A stretch of DNA of 64,000 bases, from assembly GCF_003206495.1 (NCBI RefSeq), contig NZ_NKUF01000001.1, forward strand, positions 62,001 to 126,000, in the 5' to 3' direction. Of the stretch, positions 54,995 through 64,000 are shown piece by piece. Source of the stretch: Gluconacetobacter entanii (GTDB taxonomy: Bacteria > Pseudomonadota > Alphaproteobacteria > Acetobacterales > Acetobacteraceae). The notes below the pieces were generated by a model, which saw nothing but the letters and a program-made list of their open reading frames with translations, searched no databases and was not told the origin of the DNA. The position numbers were made by a program, and so were the translations under genes. Numbering within the stretch: the stretch's first letter is position 1; each line of letters opens with the position of its first letter.

Positions 54995-55420
54995 ATGCGT
55001 CACGGTGTTGCTGGCCGGAAGCTCGGCGTTACCTCGTCCCATCGACAGGCCATGTTTCGGAACATGGCTGTCGCCCTGATCAAGCACGAACAGATCACGA
55101 CCACCCTGCCCAAGGCAAAGGAACTGCGTCCGGTCGTCGAAAAGCTGATCACCCTCGGCAAGCGGGGCAACCTGCATGCCCGTCGGCAGGCCTTTGCGCA
55201 GCTTCGTGACGATGTGATCGTGACCAAGCTGTTCTCGGCCGTGGCTGAACGTTACAAGGCCCGCTCGGGCGGTTATACCCGCGTCCTGCGCGCCGGTATG
55301 CGCCATGGCGATGCGGCCGACATGGCCGTGATCGAACTGGTCGATCGCGACGTGACGGCCAAGGGCAAGGATAGCGGCCCGCGTCCGGCCACCGAAGCCA
55401 AGGAAGACCTGGCGGCCTGA
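54995..55420 (+). CDS. rplQ: 50S ribosomal protein L17
   Basis: A 141-residue L17. [20 protein letters not shown] and [17 protein letters not shown] are conserved. Last gene of the alpha operon, followed by a strong terminator. Confidence 0.97.
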   Translation: MRHGVAGRKLGVTSSHRQAMFRNMAVALIKHEQITTTLPKAKELRPVVEKLITLGKRGNLHARRQAFAQLRDDVIVTKLFSAVAERYKARSGGYTRVLRAGMRHGDAADMAVIELVDRDVTAKGKDSGPRPATEAKEDLAA

Positions 55421-55440
55421 TCGCCACGGTATGTCCTGGA

Positions 55441-55467
55441 AAAGCCCGGCTTAGGCCGGGCTTTTTT
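55441..55467 (+). terminator. Rho-independent terminator of the alpha operon
   Basis: A 10-bp stem AAAGCCCGGC / GCCGGGCTTT with a TTAG loop is followed by a run of T. It ends the long ribosomal block. Confidence 0.9.
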
Positions 55468-55586
55468 TATGCCATGTGCGCGTAAGTACCATATTATGCG
55501 CTGTCTCAGGTTTATTTCCTGTTTCGGATCGTCTAATGAATGGCGGTATAAATTAATAACGATTAAGTTCCGGTAATTTTTCGGGA

Positions 55587-56636
55587 ATGCGCGCGATGGC
55601 ACGGTCTATATTTTCACGTTTCGGAACGTATGTTTTTGCGGCGGTCATGGCCCTGTGCACGCAGGCATATGCCGCCCCGACGGTGCGTGTGGGCTATATT
55701 CCTGTCCTGGGGTCCGCGCCGCTGTTTGTCATGGATGGCGAACACTGGCTGAAGGATACGGGAATCGACATGCAGTTGATCCGCTTCCAGTCCGGGCCGC
55801 AGGCGATCCAGGCGCTTGCGGCGGGGAAGATCGACGCCTATGTGGCCGGTGTGCTGCCGCTGCTGCAGGCGCGGGCGCATGGTGTGAACGTCAAGGTGGT
55901 CGCCAGCGCCGCGATCGAGGAACTTCAGGTCATGGCGCGCGGTCCGCTGGCCGAAGGGCTGCCGGAAACACCGACCCAACCGATAGAGGGTGCGGCGCTG
56001 AAGCAGCGGTTTGACGATTTCGCCCGCACCAGCAGTCGCAAGGCCAAGATCGGCGCGCAGCCACTGGGTTCCGTGCCGGATTCGATGCTGCGGTACTGGC
56101 TGAAGGCGCGTAACGGCCTCGACCCGGCGCAGACGGCGGATATCGTTGGCGTTGACCTTGATGCCGAACAGCAGGCATTCTTGGCAGGGGCCGTGGATGC
56201 GGCGGTCCTGCGTGAACCGACCCTGACGCTGGTGCGCCATCGCCTGCCGCAGGCGCGCATCCTTGCCACCGGTCATGACATGATGCCGGGCCAGCCGGGA
56301 TCGGTCCTCGCCATCCTGAACGAGGACGCGCCGGATCGTGCGGAATGGAAGGACAAGTTCCTTGCCGCGTTCGTGCGCGCGACCGACCTGCTGTCGCATT
56401 CACCGGACGAGGCCGTGCCCTTTGTGCGCGGTGCGCTGGCGGGCGGCATGCTGCCGCAGGCCATCGTGCAGGAGTCGCTGCGTGCATCGGCCTCGCATTA
56501 CGTGTCCGACCCGGCCAGCATTGTCGAGTCCGTGACCAAGCTGCAGGACTTTGAGGTCCAGAGCGGCCTTCTGCATGCGCCGCAACCCGTGGCGGACCTG
56601 TTTGACCTGGAAAGTTACCGGCGTCTGGGCAAATGA
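55587..56636 (+). CDS. ABC transporter substrate-binding protein (NitT/TauT family)
   Basis: A 349-residue periplasmic binding protein with a signal peptide ending near TQAYAA. The mature start VRVGYIPVLGSAPLFVMDGE, then GPQAIQALAAGKIDAYVAGV, is typical of the SsuA/TauA/NrtA group that binds sulfonates, taurine, nitrate or thiamine precursors. The ligand cannot be decided. The upstream 80 bp is AT-rich, with a possible TTCGGA (55523) / TATAAA (55547) promoter. The ATG at 55596 is an alternative start. The stop overlaps the permease start (ATGA). Confidence 0.85.
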   Translation: MRAMARSIFSRFGTYVFAAVMALCTQAYAAPTVRVGYIPVLGSAPLFVMDGEHWLKDTGIDMQLIRFQSGPQAIQALAAGKIDAYVAGVLPLLQARAHGVNVKVVASAAIEELQVMARGPLAEGLPETPTQPIEGAALKQRFDDFARTSSRKAKIGAQPLGSVPDSMLRYWLKARNGLDPAQTADIVGVDLDAEQQAFLAGAVDAAVLREPTLTLVRHRLPQARILATGHDMMPGQPGSVLAILNEDAPDRAEWKDKFLAAFVRATDLLSHSPDEAVPFVRGALAGGMLPQAIVQESLRASASHYVSDPASIVESVTKLQDFEVQSGLLHAPQPVADLFDLESYRRLGK

Positions 56637-57397
56637 AGCCTGACAGGAAATCACTGATCCGCCTTGGCCTGGGCATCGTCGGCCTTGTGGTGCTGTTTGG
56701 CGTCTGGGAGGCGTCCGTGCGTCTGGGCTGGGTGCCGGCGGGACTGCTGCCTGCGCCGTCCTCGCTGGGGCCTGCGTGGCTGGACGAGGTCCGCAATGGC
56801 GCGTGGCAGACGGCCATCCGCGACAGCCTGACGCATTACCTCCTCGGGCTTGTGATCGGGACGGTGCTGGGGGCGCTGGTGGGCCTGCTGTGCGGGGCGG
56901 TCGGGGTGCTTGATGCGCTGCTGGCCGGTGTGGTGCGCGTCCTGCGGCCCATACCGGGGCTGGCATGGGTGCCGTTCGCGATCCTGTGGTTCGGGCTGAA
57001 CACCGCCGGGGCGACATTCGTCATCGCAATTTCGGTCTTCTGGATCAATTTCTATGCCGCCTATGGCGCGGTGCAGTCGATCGATCCCGACCTGTATGAG
57101 GTCGCCGCCGCATTCGGCCATGGCAGCTTCCTTGGGCGGCTGACGAAGGTGGTGCTGCCCGCGTCCGCGCCGGGCCTGCTGGCGGGGCTGCGCACGGGAC
57201 TGGGGCAGGCCTGGATGTCGGTCGTGGCGGCCGAACTGTTCGGCGTGCCCGGGATCGGCGCGCGCATGATGCAGGCATCCAGCCTTCTGGCGACGGACCT
57301 GGTCGTGGTCTATATGCTGACGATGGCGCTTTTGTATGCACTGACGGACATGGCGTTCATGGTGGTGCGCAGACGGCTTCTGGGCTGGCAGGGGTAG
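56633..57397 (+). CDS. ABC transporter permease (NitT/TauT family)
   Basis: A 254-residue inner-membrane protein with about six helices and the EAA loop (YEVAAAFGHGSFLGRLTKVVLP, quoted here by its key part EVAAAFGHG), which docks on the ATPase. The start overlaps the binding-protein stop by ATGA. Part of a three-gene importer. Confidence 0.9.
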   Translation: MKPDRKSLIRLGLGIVGLVVLFGVWEASVRLGWVPAGLLPAPSSLGPAWLDEVRNGAWQTAIRDSLTHYLLGLVIGTVLGALVGLLCGAVGVLDALLAGVVRVLRPIPGLAWVPFAILWFGLNTAGATFVIAISVFWINFYAAYGAVQSIDPDLYEVAAAFGHGSFLGRLTKVVLPASAPGLLAGLRTGLGQAWMSVVAAELFGVPGIGARMMQASSLLATDLVVVYMLTMALLYALTDMAFMVVRRRLLGWQG

Positions 57398-57401
57398 GTA
57401 T

Positions 57402-58232
57402 ATGGACATGGCAATGCCCGAGACCGGGGTGCGGACCGGGGATGCGACCGATACGACGATGGTCCGCCTGTCCAATATCGGCCTGTCCCATGACAGGGGA
57501 AAAAGCTTCATCCTGCGTGGCGTGGACCTCAGCATCGGCAAGGGGCAGTTCGTGGCCCTGCTGGGGCCGTCGGGTGTGGGGAAGTCCACCCTGCTGCGGG
57601 TCATCATGGGCCTGACCCCGCCGAGCGAGGGCACGGTCACGCTGACGGCGCCGGCATCCCCCCTTGGGCGGTCCACCGCGCTGGTGTTCCAGGACGCGAA
57701 GCTGATGCCATGGCGCACGGTGCGGCAGAATGTCGAACTGGGGCTGGAGGGGATCGGCCTGTCACGCGCCGACCGTCATGCGCGCGCGATGGCTTCGCTG
57801 GAACTGGTGGGGCTGGCGGACAAGGCCGATCGCTGGCCACGGCAACTGTCGGGGGGACAGCGCCAGCGTGTCGGCGTGGCGCGCGCGCTGACGGTGGAAC
57901 CTGACCTCCTGCTGATGGATGAGCCTTTTGGCGCGCTGGATGCGATCACGCGCAGCAGCCTTCAGGAGGAACTGCTGCGGATCTGGGCGCAGACGCACAA
58001 GACGGTCCTGTTCGTCACCCATGATATTGACGAGGCCCTGATCCTTGCGGACCGGATCATCGTCCTGTCTGGGCATCCGGCCTCCGTGCGGGGGGATTTC
58101 ATGGTGGGGCCACGGCCGCGTGACCGTGCCGCCCCCGCGACGCAGGCGCTGGTCGAACGGCTGAAGGCCCTGATCGCAGGCGAACCCGATCCCGGTGAAC
58201 GGCCCGCGTACTGGCAGGCAGCGGAAATCTGA
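57402..58232 (+). CDS. ABC transporter ATP-binding protein (NitT/TauT family)
   Basis: A 276-residue ATPase. Walker A GPSGVGKST is at residues 55-63, the signature LSGGQRQRV at about 149-157 and Walker B LLLMDEP at about 169-175, followed by the D-loop and VTHDIDEAL with the switch histidine. It powers the permease encoded 4 bases upstream. The 20-residue N-terminal extension is unusual but has no clear feature. Confidence 0.92.
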   Translation: MDMAMPETGVRTGDATDTTMVRLSNIGLSHDRGKSFILRGVDLSIGKGQFVALLGPSGVGKSTLLRVIMGLTPPSEGTVTLTAPASPLGRSTALVFQDAKLMPWRTVRQNVELGLEGIGLSRADRHARAMASLELVGLADKADRWPRQLSGGQRQRVGVARALTVEPDLLLMDEPFGALDAITRSSLQEELLRIWAQTHKTVLFVTHDIDEALILADRIIVLSGHPASVRGDFMVGPRPRDRAAPATQALVERLKALIAGEPDPGERPAYWQAAEI

Positions 58233-58362
58233 ATCCTGCCGTCACGATGGACAGCACGCCATGTCCCCGACATGATGGGGCATACATGGACCGGCCATGG
58301 GGCAGGGGCGTCGTCGCGTGATGCGTCCTGCCGGATGGATAACCGGCAAGGGAGTAACTGGA

Positions 58363-58578
58363 ATGAATGAATTCGAAGCGCAACTGGAAGAAGGCGTCGG
58401 CCGCCTGCAGGATGACATCAATGGCTGGGCCGCCGGTGCCCCGCGCGTGGGCGGTGCAAAGGGACTGGGTGGCGCATGTGATACGGTGCGTGACCTGACG
58501 GCGGATCGTCCGCTGTTCGCCCTGCTGGGCGCGTCGTTCGCGGCGTTCGTCGCAACATGGCTGTGGCGGCGGCGCTGA
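58363..58578 (+). CDS. Small membrane-anchored protein (YqjD/ElaB-like layout)
   Basis: A 71-residue protein with an acidic N-terminus (MNEFEAQLEEG), a middle polar stretch and one C-terminal helix (LFALLGASFAAFVATWLW) ending in RRR, so it should be a tail-anchored membrane protein. The layout recalls YqjD/ElaB-type proteins, but the match is by architecture only. AAGGGAG upstream supports the start. Confidence 0.6.
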   Translation: MNEFEAQLEEGVGRLQDDINGWAAGAPRVGGAKGLGGACDTVRDLTADRPLFALLGASFAAFVATWLWRRR

Positions 58579-58676
58579 TCGGCCGCAGGGGTCGCGGGCG
58601 GCATGGCTGATGCGCGGGCAACCCTGTGTCGTTATGCCGCGTTCAGGAACGACATGAAGGATCAGGGACTTATATC

Positions 58677-58853
58677 ATGCTGAAACTGGCGTTGTTTTTT
58701 CTGGTGGTCTCGCTGGTCGCCGGAGTGTTCGGGTTCAGCGGTATCTCCGCTGTTTCGGCGGGGATGGCCAAGGTCCTGCTCTTTATTGCGATTCTGGGCT
58801 TTGTCATCGTGGTGGTGCTGTGCGTCATGCTGGCCCGCACGCTATTCAACTAG
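58677..58853 (+). CDS. DUF1328 family small membrane protein (YtjA-like)
   Basis: A 58-residue protein, almost entirely two hydrophobic helices, beginning MLKLALFFLVVSLVAGVFGF and then SGISAVSAGMAKVLLF. This is the DUF1328/YtjA signature. Function is unknown; members are often stress-associated. The start has AAGGATCAGGG upstream. It is followed by a strong terminator. Confidence 0.88.
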   Translation: MLKLALFFLVVSLVAGVFGFSGISAVSAGMAKVLLFIAILGFVIVVVLCVMLARTLFN

Positions 58854-58890
58854 AACCCCGCCTTTCTTTACAGAAGGCGACACCCACCCG

Positions 58891-58922
58891 AAGGTCCCCG
58901 GCATGCGCCGGGGGCCTTTTTT
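58891..58922. terminator. Bidirectional terminator
   Basis: AAGGTCCCCGGC / GCCGGGGGCCTT stem with an ATGC loop, followed by TTTTTT on the plus strand and preceded by an A-poor arm on the other. It lies between the DUF1328 gene and the converging efflux lipoprotein gene. Confidence 0.85.
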
Positions 58923-60507
58923 ACTGGTTTTTGTCCTTCTGGATGAAGGACGGCAGGAACGGGTTGTCCTTCTGCAGCGAACCCTTCGTCGGCAGGCGGG
59001 AGACATCCCAGCCGCCGCCCAGTGCCTCGACAAGGTTCACGCTGTCCACCACGCGCTGCTGCTGGATGGACAGCACGTTTTCCGCATCACTCAGGGCCGA
59101 GGTCTCGTTGGTGATGACGGTGGTGTAGATCGCGGTCCCGGCCTTGTACTGGTTCAGCGCGACTTCCACCGAACGGTTGGCGAATTCCAGCGCCTTTTGC
59201 TGCTGTTCCTGCTCCTGCGCAAGGATGCGCAGGTTCGACAGGCTGTCTTCCGTCGATTGCAGCGCCGTCAGTACCGTCTGGCGGTAGGTGGCGACAGCAT
59301 TGTCATACTGGGCGTTCGCCTCATGCACGGCGGCGGTGCGTGATCCGCCGGAGAACAGCGTCTCCGTCGCGGCGGCGCCAAGCGACCAGATGCGGTTGGC
59401 CGCGTTCATCAGCGACGTGACCGGGTCGCCGCCACTCTGCTCGAAACTGGCGTTGATGGTGATGTCGGGGAAGAAGGCGGCCATGTCCGCCCCGATCTGG
59501 GCATTGTACTGCTCCATCGTGCGTTCGGCGGCTGCAATATCGGGGCGACGTTGCAGCAGGTCTGCGGGCACCGTAACCGGGATCGGCGGGATGGTGCGTG
59601 TCAGTTCGCCCGGCGTAATGGTCACGTCGGCCGGCGGCTTGCCGATCAGCACGGCAATCGCATGTTCGTACTGCGCGCGGGCAACGCCTGTCTGCACCAG
59701 GGCGGCGCGGTTCTGTTCCAGCGTGGTGCGCGCCTGCAGCACGGCGGTCGGATCGGCCGTGCCCGCGTCATACTGGTTCTGCGTGATCTGCAGCGCCTGT
59801 TCATTGAACTGGACATAGCGTTGCAGCAGGTCGTGCAGGGAATCCTGATAACGCAGGTTGAAATACGCGGTGGCCAGTTGCGCCTGATAGGACAGGGTGG
59901 CGTTCGCGAGGTCGGCGGCACTGGCCTGTGCCGCGGTCACCTGCTCCTGGATCTGGCGGCGGATCTTGCCCCAGATATCAAGGTCCCAACTGGCGGACGG
60001 GCCGATGTCATAGGTGTTGTACTGGCTCTTGCCATACAGGGAACTGCCGGTGGAGGACAGCGATCCCGACCCGTGCGCATTGCGGTTGAAGCCGAGGCTG
60101 CCGCTGATGGTGGGGAAAAGCTGCGCGCGCACGCTGTCGATCAGCGCGCGTGCGTTGCGGTAGTTCGCCTCGTATTCCTTGATGTTCTGGTTCGACAGCG
60201 CAACCTGTGATTCCAGCCCGTTGAGCACCGGGTCATTATAGATCGTCCACCAGTTCTGCTTCGGCAGGCTGGCCATCTGCGGGGCCGCGAGTTCCCATCC
60301 CGGCGCGGGTTGCAGTTCCTTGAACCGTGCGGAGACGATGGCGGAAGGGCGGTGGTAATGCGGCCCGACCATGCACCCGCCCAGCAGGACCGCAGGCAGC
60401 GCCAGCGACACGACCCGCCAGAGCGCGCGTCGCGCCCGCGCCCGGTTGCGGGGAAGGGCGGCACGAGGGGGCGGGCAGGTGCGCGGCGATGGCCTGGAAT
60501 GTGTCAT
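58921..60507 (-). CDS. RND efflux outer-membrane lipoprotein (NodT family)
   Basis: A 528-residue TolC-like outer-membrane factor. An Arg-rich N-terminus leads to a hydrophobic stretch with the lipobox LGGC (about residues 43-46). The two OEP repeats, the QRRPDIAAAERTM motif and EALGGGWDVSRLP are present. The start ATG lies 5 bases after the MdtC-like permease stop, so it is the last gene of that operon. A paralog of the lipoprotein at 25441-27069. Confidence 0.9.
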   Translation of the reverse strand: MTHSRPSPRTCPPPRAALPRNRARARRALWRVVSLALPAVLLGGCMVGPHYHRPSAIVSARFKELQPAPGWELAAPQMASLPKQNWWTIYNDPVLNGLESQVALSNQNIKEYEANYRNARALIDSVRAQLFPTISGSLGFNRNAHGSGSLSSTGSSLYGKSQYNTYDIGPSASWDLDIWGKIRRQIQEQVTAAQASAADLANATLSYQAQLATAYFNLRYQDSLHDLLQRYVQFNEQALQITQNQYDAGTADPTAVLQARTTLEQNRAALVQTGVARAQYEHAIAVLIGKPPADVTITPGELTRTIPPIPVTVPADLLQRRPDIAAAERTMEQYNAQIGADMAAFFPDITINASFEQSGGDPVTSLMNAANRIWSLGAAATETLFSGGSRTAAVHEANAQYDNAVATYRQTVLTALQSTEDSLSNLRILAQEQEQQQKALEFANRSVEVALNQYKAGTAIYTTVITNETSALSDAENVLSIQQQRVVDSVNLVEALGGGWDVSRLPTKGSLQKDNPFLPSFIQKDKNQ

Positions 60508-60512
60508 CCGGG

Positions 60513-63500
60513 TCAGGAATCCTGTTTGGAAAGGTTGGGGCGCGAGGATGAAATGCCGGAGGTCAGCCGACGATAACGGTCCCGGCATGCCGCGCCAAGG
60601 CGGTCAAGGTAAAGATAGACAACCGGCGTGGTGTAGAGCGTCAGCGCCTGGCTGACGAGCAGGCCGCCGACGATGGCGATACCCAGCGGCCGACGCAGTT
60701 CGGAACCGTATCCATGGCCGAAGATCAGCGGCAGCGCGCCAAGGGCAGCGGCGAAGGTGGTCATCATGATCGGGCGGAAGCGCATCAGGCAGGCCGTGCG
60801 GATCGAGTCATGGGGTGTCATGCCGTCCTCACGCTCCGCCGTGATGGCGAAATCCACCAGCATGATGGCGTTCTTCTTGACGATCCCGATCAGCAGGATC
60901 ACCCCGATCATCGCGATCAGCGAAAACTCCTCCCCGAACACCTGCAGCGCCAGCAGCGCCCCCACACCGGCCGACGGCAGGGTGGACAGGATCGTGAAGG
61001 GATGGACATAGCTTTCATACAGGATGCCCAGCGTCATATAGACGGCGGCCAGCGCCGCAAGGATCAGCAGCGGTTCGTTATTGACCGATTTCTGGAACTG
61101 CGCCGCATTCCCCGCAAAGCTGCCCTGGATGTTGGTGGGCATGTGCAGGCGGACCATTTCCTCGTTCATGATCTGCACCGCCTGGCTGAGCGAGGCGCCA
61201 TTGGCGAGGTTGAACGAAACGGTGGTCGCCACCGACTGTCCCTGATGGTTGACGCTGAGCGCGGTCAGCACCGGCTTCGGCGTGGAGACCAGCGTCAGCG
61301 GCACCATCGTTTCCGAATTGGTCGAGACGGCGGAGCCGGAAGACGTACTGCTGCCACCGGCCAGGGTATTGGCGATCTGGTTGCGGAAGGACTGCGAACT
61401 CAGCGCGGATTCCGTCGTGCTGGCGGTGGAACTGACGCGGATGGTGTTCGACACGGTGCCACCGGCGGCACTGCCGCCCGCGACGCTGACCCACACCTGC
61501 TTGAGGGTCGTGGGATCCTGCCAGAAGCGTGGCTGGACCTCCATCACCACGCGATACTGGTTGAGCGGGTTGTAGATGACCGACGCCGCGCGCTGGCCAT
61601 AGGCATCGTACAGCGTGTTTGAAATCAGCTGCGGGGTGATGTTGACGCGGCTGGAGGTGTCGCGGTCGATCGAAACCTGCAGCGCCTCGCCGCCCTGCTG
61701 CACGTCGGACGAGATATCGGTCAGTTCATGATGGCGTTGCAGCGCGGTGACAAGCCGGGGCGTCCATTCATACAGGTCGGCCGATGAATCCGACTGGAGC
61801 GAATACTGGTAGGCCGCGTTGCTCTGTCGCCCGCCGATGCGCAGGGTGCCCGGCGCCGTGGCATAGAACCGCGCGCCGACCATGTTGCGCAGGCGGTGGT
61901 TGATCCGCGCGATGGTCGTCGCGGGCGGGTCGGTGCGTTCCGACTTGTCCTTGAGGATGACGAACAGGTTGGCCTGGTTGGACGACCCGCGCCCCCCCAT
62001 GAACCCCATCACGCGGGAGACGTCGCGATCCGCCATGATGGCTTTCTGCACCGTGTCGATCTTGCCCTGCATCGCCTGGAACGAAATCGACTGGTCCCCC
62101 ATCAGGCGTCCCATCAGCATGCCCGTGTCGGATTCGGGGAACAGGCCCTTGGGCATCTTCATGAACAGCGCGGCCATCAGGATCACCGTCAGCGGCAGCG
62201 ACATGACCGTCAGGCGGCGGTGCGCAAGGGCGATGTCCAGCGTGCGGGCATAGAACTGCTGCAACCCGACCAGCACACCTTCCAGCGCGCGCGATATCCG
62301 TCCCAGCACGCCGTTCGTGGGGGGCTTTTCCCCCTCCCGCGACAGCACGCGCGCCGTGATCATCGGCGTCAGCGTCAGCGACAGGATCATGGAAATCACG
62401 ATGGTGATCGACATGGTCATCGCAAATTCATGGAACAGGCGTCCCGCAACACCCGCCAGCAGCAGGATCGGCAGGAACACGGCGATCAGTGACACCGTGA
62501 TCGACAGGACGGTGAACGCGACCTCCCGCGTGCCCAGCAGGGTGGCCTGCATCCGGCCCATCCCGCCCTCCAGGTGGCGGCTGATGTTTTCCACCACCAC
62601 GATCGCGTCATCGACCACGAACCCCGTGGAGACCGTCAGCGCCATGAGCGAGAGATTGTCGAGCGAGTAGCCAAGGAATTTCATCGCGGCAAAGGTCGCG
62701 ATGATGGAGGTGGGGACGACGATGGCCGGCACGATGGTGATCCGCCATGACCGCAGGAACACCAGCACCACCAGAACGACCAGCACCACCGACATGACCA
62801 GCGTGAACTGCGTATCCTCCAGCGCCGCGCGGATGGTGGTGGAGCGGTCCATCATGTTCGACAGGGTCACATCCGCGGGCAGGGCGGTGCGCAGGGCCGG
62901 GATTTCCGCGCGGATCTGGTCATTGGTGCGGATGATGTTCGCCCCGGCCTGCGCAAAGATGATCGCAAGGACCGCATGTTCGCGGTTGACGTAGCCCGCG
63001 TTGCGCACGTCCTCCACCCCGTCCACGACATAGGCCACGTCGGCCAGGCGCACCGGGCGGCTGTCATGATAGGCGACGATCAGGTCGCGATAGGCCTGCG
63101 CGTTGTGCACCTGGTCATTGGTCGCCAGCGTGTAGCGGTAATTGCCATGGTCGATGAAGCCCTTGGGCGTATGCGCGTTGGCCGATGCCAGGGCGGCGCG
63201 CACGTCCTCGAACCCGATGCCGAATTTGTACAGCGCCAGCGGGTTCATCTCCACCCGCACGGCAGGCAGCGAACTGCCCCCGACCTCGACCTCGCCCACG
63301 CCGCCGATCTGCGACAGGTGCTGCTGCAGCACGTTGGAGGCAAGGTCGTAAAGCTGTGGCGCTGTGCGTGTCTTGGACGTCAGCGCCAGGATCATGATCG
63401 GCGCGCCGTTGGGATTGGCCTTGAAATAGCTGGGATTCTGCCGCAGCGACGTCGGCAGGTCCGCATGCGCCGCCTGCAGCGCGGCCTCCACGTCGCGCGC

Positions 63501-63812
63501 CGCGCCATTGATGTCGCGCGACAGGGAAAACTGCAGCGTGATGCGCGCCTGGTTGGCCGTGGACTGCGACGTCATTTCCGTCAGGTCCGCGATCTGCCCC
63601 AGATGGCGTTCAAGCGGGGCGGCGACGGAACTGGCGATTTCCTCCGGCGTGCCACCGGCCTGCCGCGCCTGGACCTGGATGACGGGGAAGTCCACGTTCG
63701 GCAGGTCCGCCACCGGCAGGGTCAGGTATCCGATGATGCCGCCCATCAGCAGCGCCACCGTCAGCAGGGTGGTTGCGACCGGTCGCCGGACAAACAGGGC
63801 AATCGGATTCAC
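60513..63812 (-). CDS. RND efflux permease, MdtC-like
   Basis: A 1099-residue RND permease. The N-terminus ([24 protein letters not shown]) and the C-terminal half ([20 protein letters not shown]) are very close to the MdtC type. Helix 4 has [11 protein letters not shown]. Compared with the usual 1025 residues it carries a Ser/Thr/Gly-rich insertion at about residues 775-830. It starts with GTG overlapping the upstream permease stop (GTGA). MdtB/MdtC-type permeases form mixed trimers, as the next gene suggests. Confidence 0.9.
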   Translation of the reverse strand: MNPIALFVRRPVATTLLTVALLMGGIIGYLTLPVADLPNVDFPVIQVQARQAGGTPEEIASSVAAPLERHLGQIADLTEMTSQSTANQARITLQFSLSRDINGAARDVEAALQAAHADLPTSLRQNPSYFKANPNGAPIMILALTSKTRTAPQLYDLASNVLQQHLSQIGGVGEVEVGGSSLPAVRVEMNPLALYKFGIGFEDVRAALASANAHTPKGFIDHGNYRYTLATNDQVHNAQAYRDLIVAYHDSRPVRLADVAYVVDGVEDVRNAGYVNREHAVLAIIFAQAGANIIRTNDQIRAEIPALRTALPADVTLSNMMDRSTTIRAALEDTQFTLVMSVVLVVLVVLVFLRSWRITIVPAIVVPTSIIATFAAMKFLGYSLDNLSLMALTVSTGFVVDDAIVVVENISRHLEGGMGRMQATLLGTREVAFTVLSITVSLIAVFLPILLLAGVAGRLFHEFAMTMSITIVISMILSLTLTPMITARVLSREGEKPPTNGVLGRISRALEGVLVGLQQFYARTLDIALAHRRLTVMSLPLTVILMAALFMKMPKGLFPESDTGMLMGRLMGDQSISFQAMQGKIDTVQKAIMADRDVSRVMGFMGGRGSSNQANLFVILKDKSERTDPPATTIARINHRLRNMVGARFYATAPGTLRIGGRQSNAAYQYSLQSDSSADLYEWTPRLVTALQRHHELTDISSDVQQGGEALQVSIDRDTSSRVNITPQLISNTLYDAYGQRAASVIYNPLNQYRVVMEVQPRFWQDPTTLKQVWVSVAGGSAAGGTVSNTIRVSSTASTTESALSSQSFRNQIANTLAGGSSTSSGSAVSTNSETMVPLTLVSTPKPVLTALSVNHQGQSVATTVSFNLANGASLSQAVQIMNEEMVRLHMPTNIQGSFAGNAAQFQKSVNNEPLLILAALAAVYMTLGILYESYVHPFTILSTLPSAGVGALLALQVFGEEFSLIAMIGVILLIGIVKKNAIMLVDFAITAEREDGMTPHDSIRTACLMRFRPIMMTTFAAALGALPLIFGHGYGSELRRPLGIAIVGGLLVSQALTLYTTPVVYLYLDRLGAACRDRYRRLTSGISSSRPNLSKQDS

Positions 63813-64000
63813 GAGGGCGCCTGCGTCGGGTCGGTGGTGCGTGGCGCGACGTCGTCATCCATGGCGAAGCGCCTGCGCAGGCGCAGGCTGATGCGGTCCA
63901 TGAACAGGTAGATGACCGGCGTGGTGAACAGCGTCAGCAACTGGCTGACCAGCAGGCCGCCGACGATCGCGATACCCAGCGGCCGGCGCAGTTCGGACCC
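63809..64000 (-). CDS. RND efflux permease, MdtB-like, C-terminal end (cut by window edge)
   Basis: The last 63 residues of a second RND permease: [20 protein letters not shown], then [15 protein letters not shown] and a polar tail. The closing helix is nearly the same as that of the downstream MdtC-like protein, showing that they are paralogs. The stop overlaps the next start (GTGA). The rest lies outside the window. Confidence 0.85.
   Translation of the reverse strand, partial: GSELRRPLGIAIVGGLLVSQLLTLFTTPVIYLFMDRISLRLRRRFAMDDDVAPRTTDPTQAPS

Noticed and set aside
57505-57520. AAAAAGCTTC as a further copy of the palindromic element
   Set aside because: It is a short match inside the ABC ATPase coding region and lacks the other arms.

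Overview
The window is about 64 kb of GC-rich alphaproteobacterial chromosome. The genes point to an acetic acid bacterium (Acetobacteraceae), most likely Komagataeibacter or a close relative; this is inferred from protein character and gene content, with no rRNA gene present to confirm it. I see no insertion sequence, prophage, CRISPR array, tRNA or rRNA.

Layout. (1) 1-9.4 kb: housekeeping and envelope genes: the end of a YciI-like gene, an EVE-domain protein, an EcsC-family protein, a minus-strand 2-hydroxyacid dehydrogenase with a small membrane protein, aat, two tandem paralogous exported proteins, a proline-rich exported protein, a Bcp-type peroxiredoxin and glnE. (2) 9.4-17 kb: a large AsmA/YhdP-like envelope protein, an exported flavin oxidase of the D-amino-acid-oxidase family whose motif order is circularly permuted, and a dctA/MFS pair for organic-acid uptake. 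(3) 17.2-27 kb: rmuC, an OmpR-type two-component system, then an RND efflux operon (39-codon small ORF, permease, adaptor, outer-membrane lipoprotein). (4) 27.2-55.4 kb: an almost uninterrupted transcription/translation block: rplKA, rplJL-rpoBC, rpsLG-tuf, the S10 and spc clusters, secY-adk, then rpsM-rpsK-rpoA-rplQ, all on the plus strand. (5) 55.6-58.2 kb: a three-gene NitT/TauT-type ABC importer. (6) 58.3-64 kb: two small membrane proteins and, on the minus strand, a second efflux operon (partial MdtB-like and full MdtC-like permeases plus an outer-membrane lipoprotein).

How the genes fit together. Region 4 makes the ribosome, RNA polymerase core and the Sec channel. The usual neighbours secE-nusG (before rplK) and fusA (between rpsG and tuf) are missing. 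Promoters with GC-rich start regions lie before rpsL and rpsM, and these two leaders share sequence blocks. The two-component system is placed to control the first efflux operon.

Most notable observations: the circularly permuted oxidase (13018-14193); an approximately 80-bp dispersed palindromic element in three copies (about 5105, 12814 and 14225); the shared rpsL/rpsM leader blocks; a small ORF translationally coupled to the efflux permease; and a strong terminator splitting rplO from secY.
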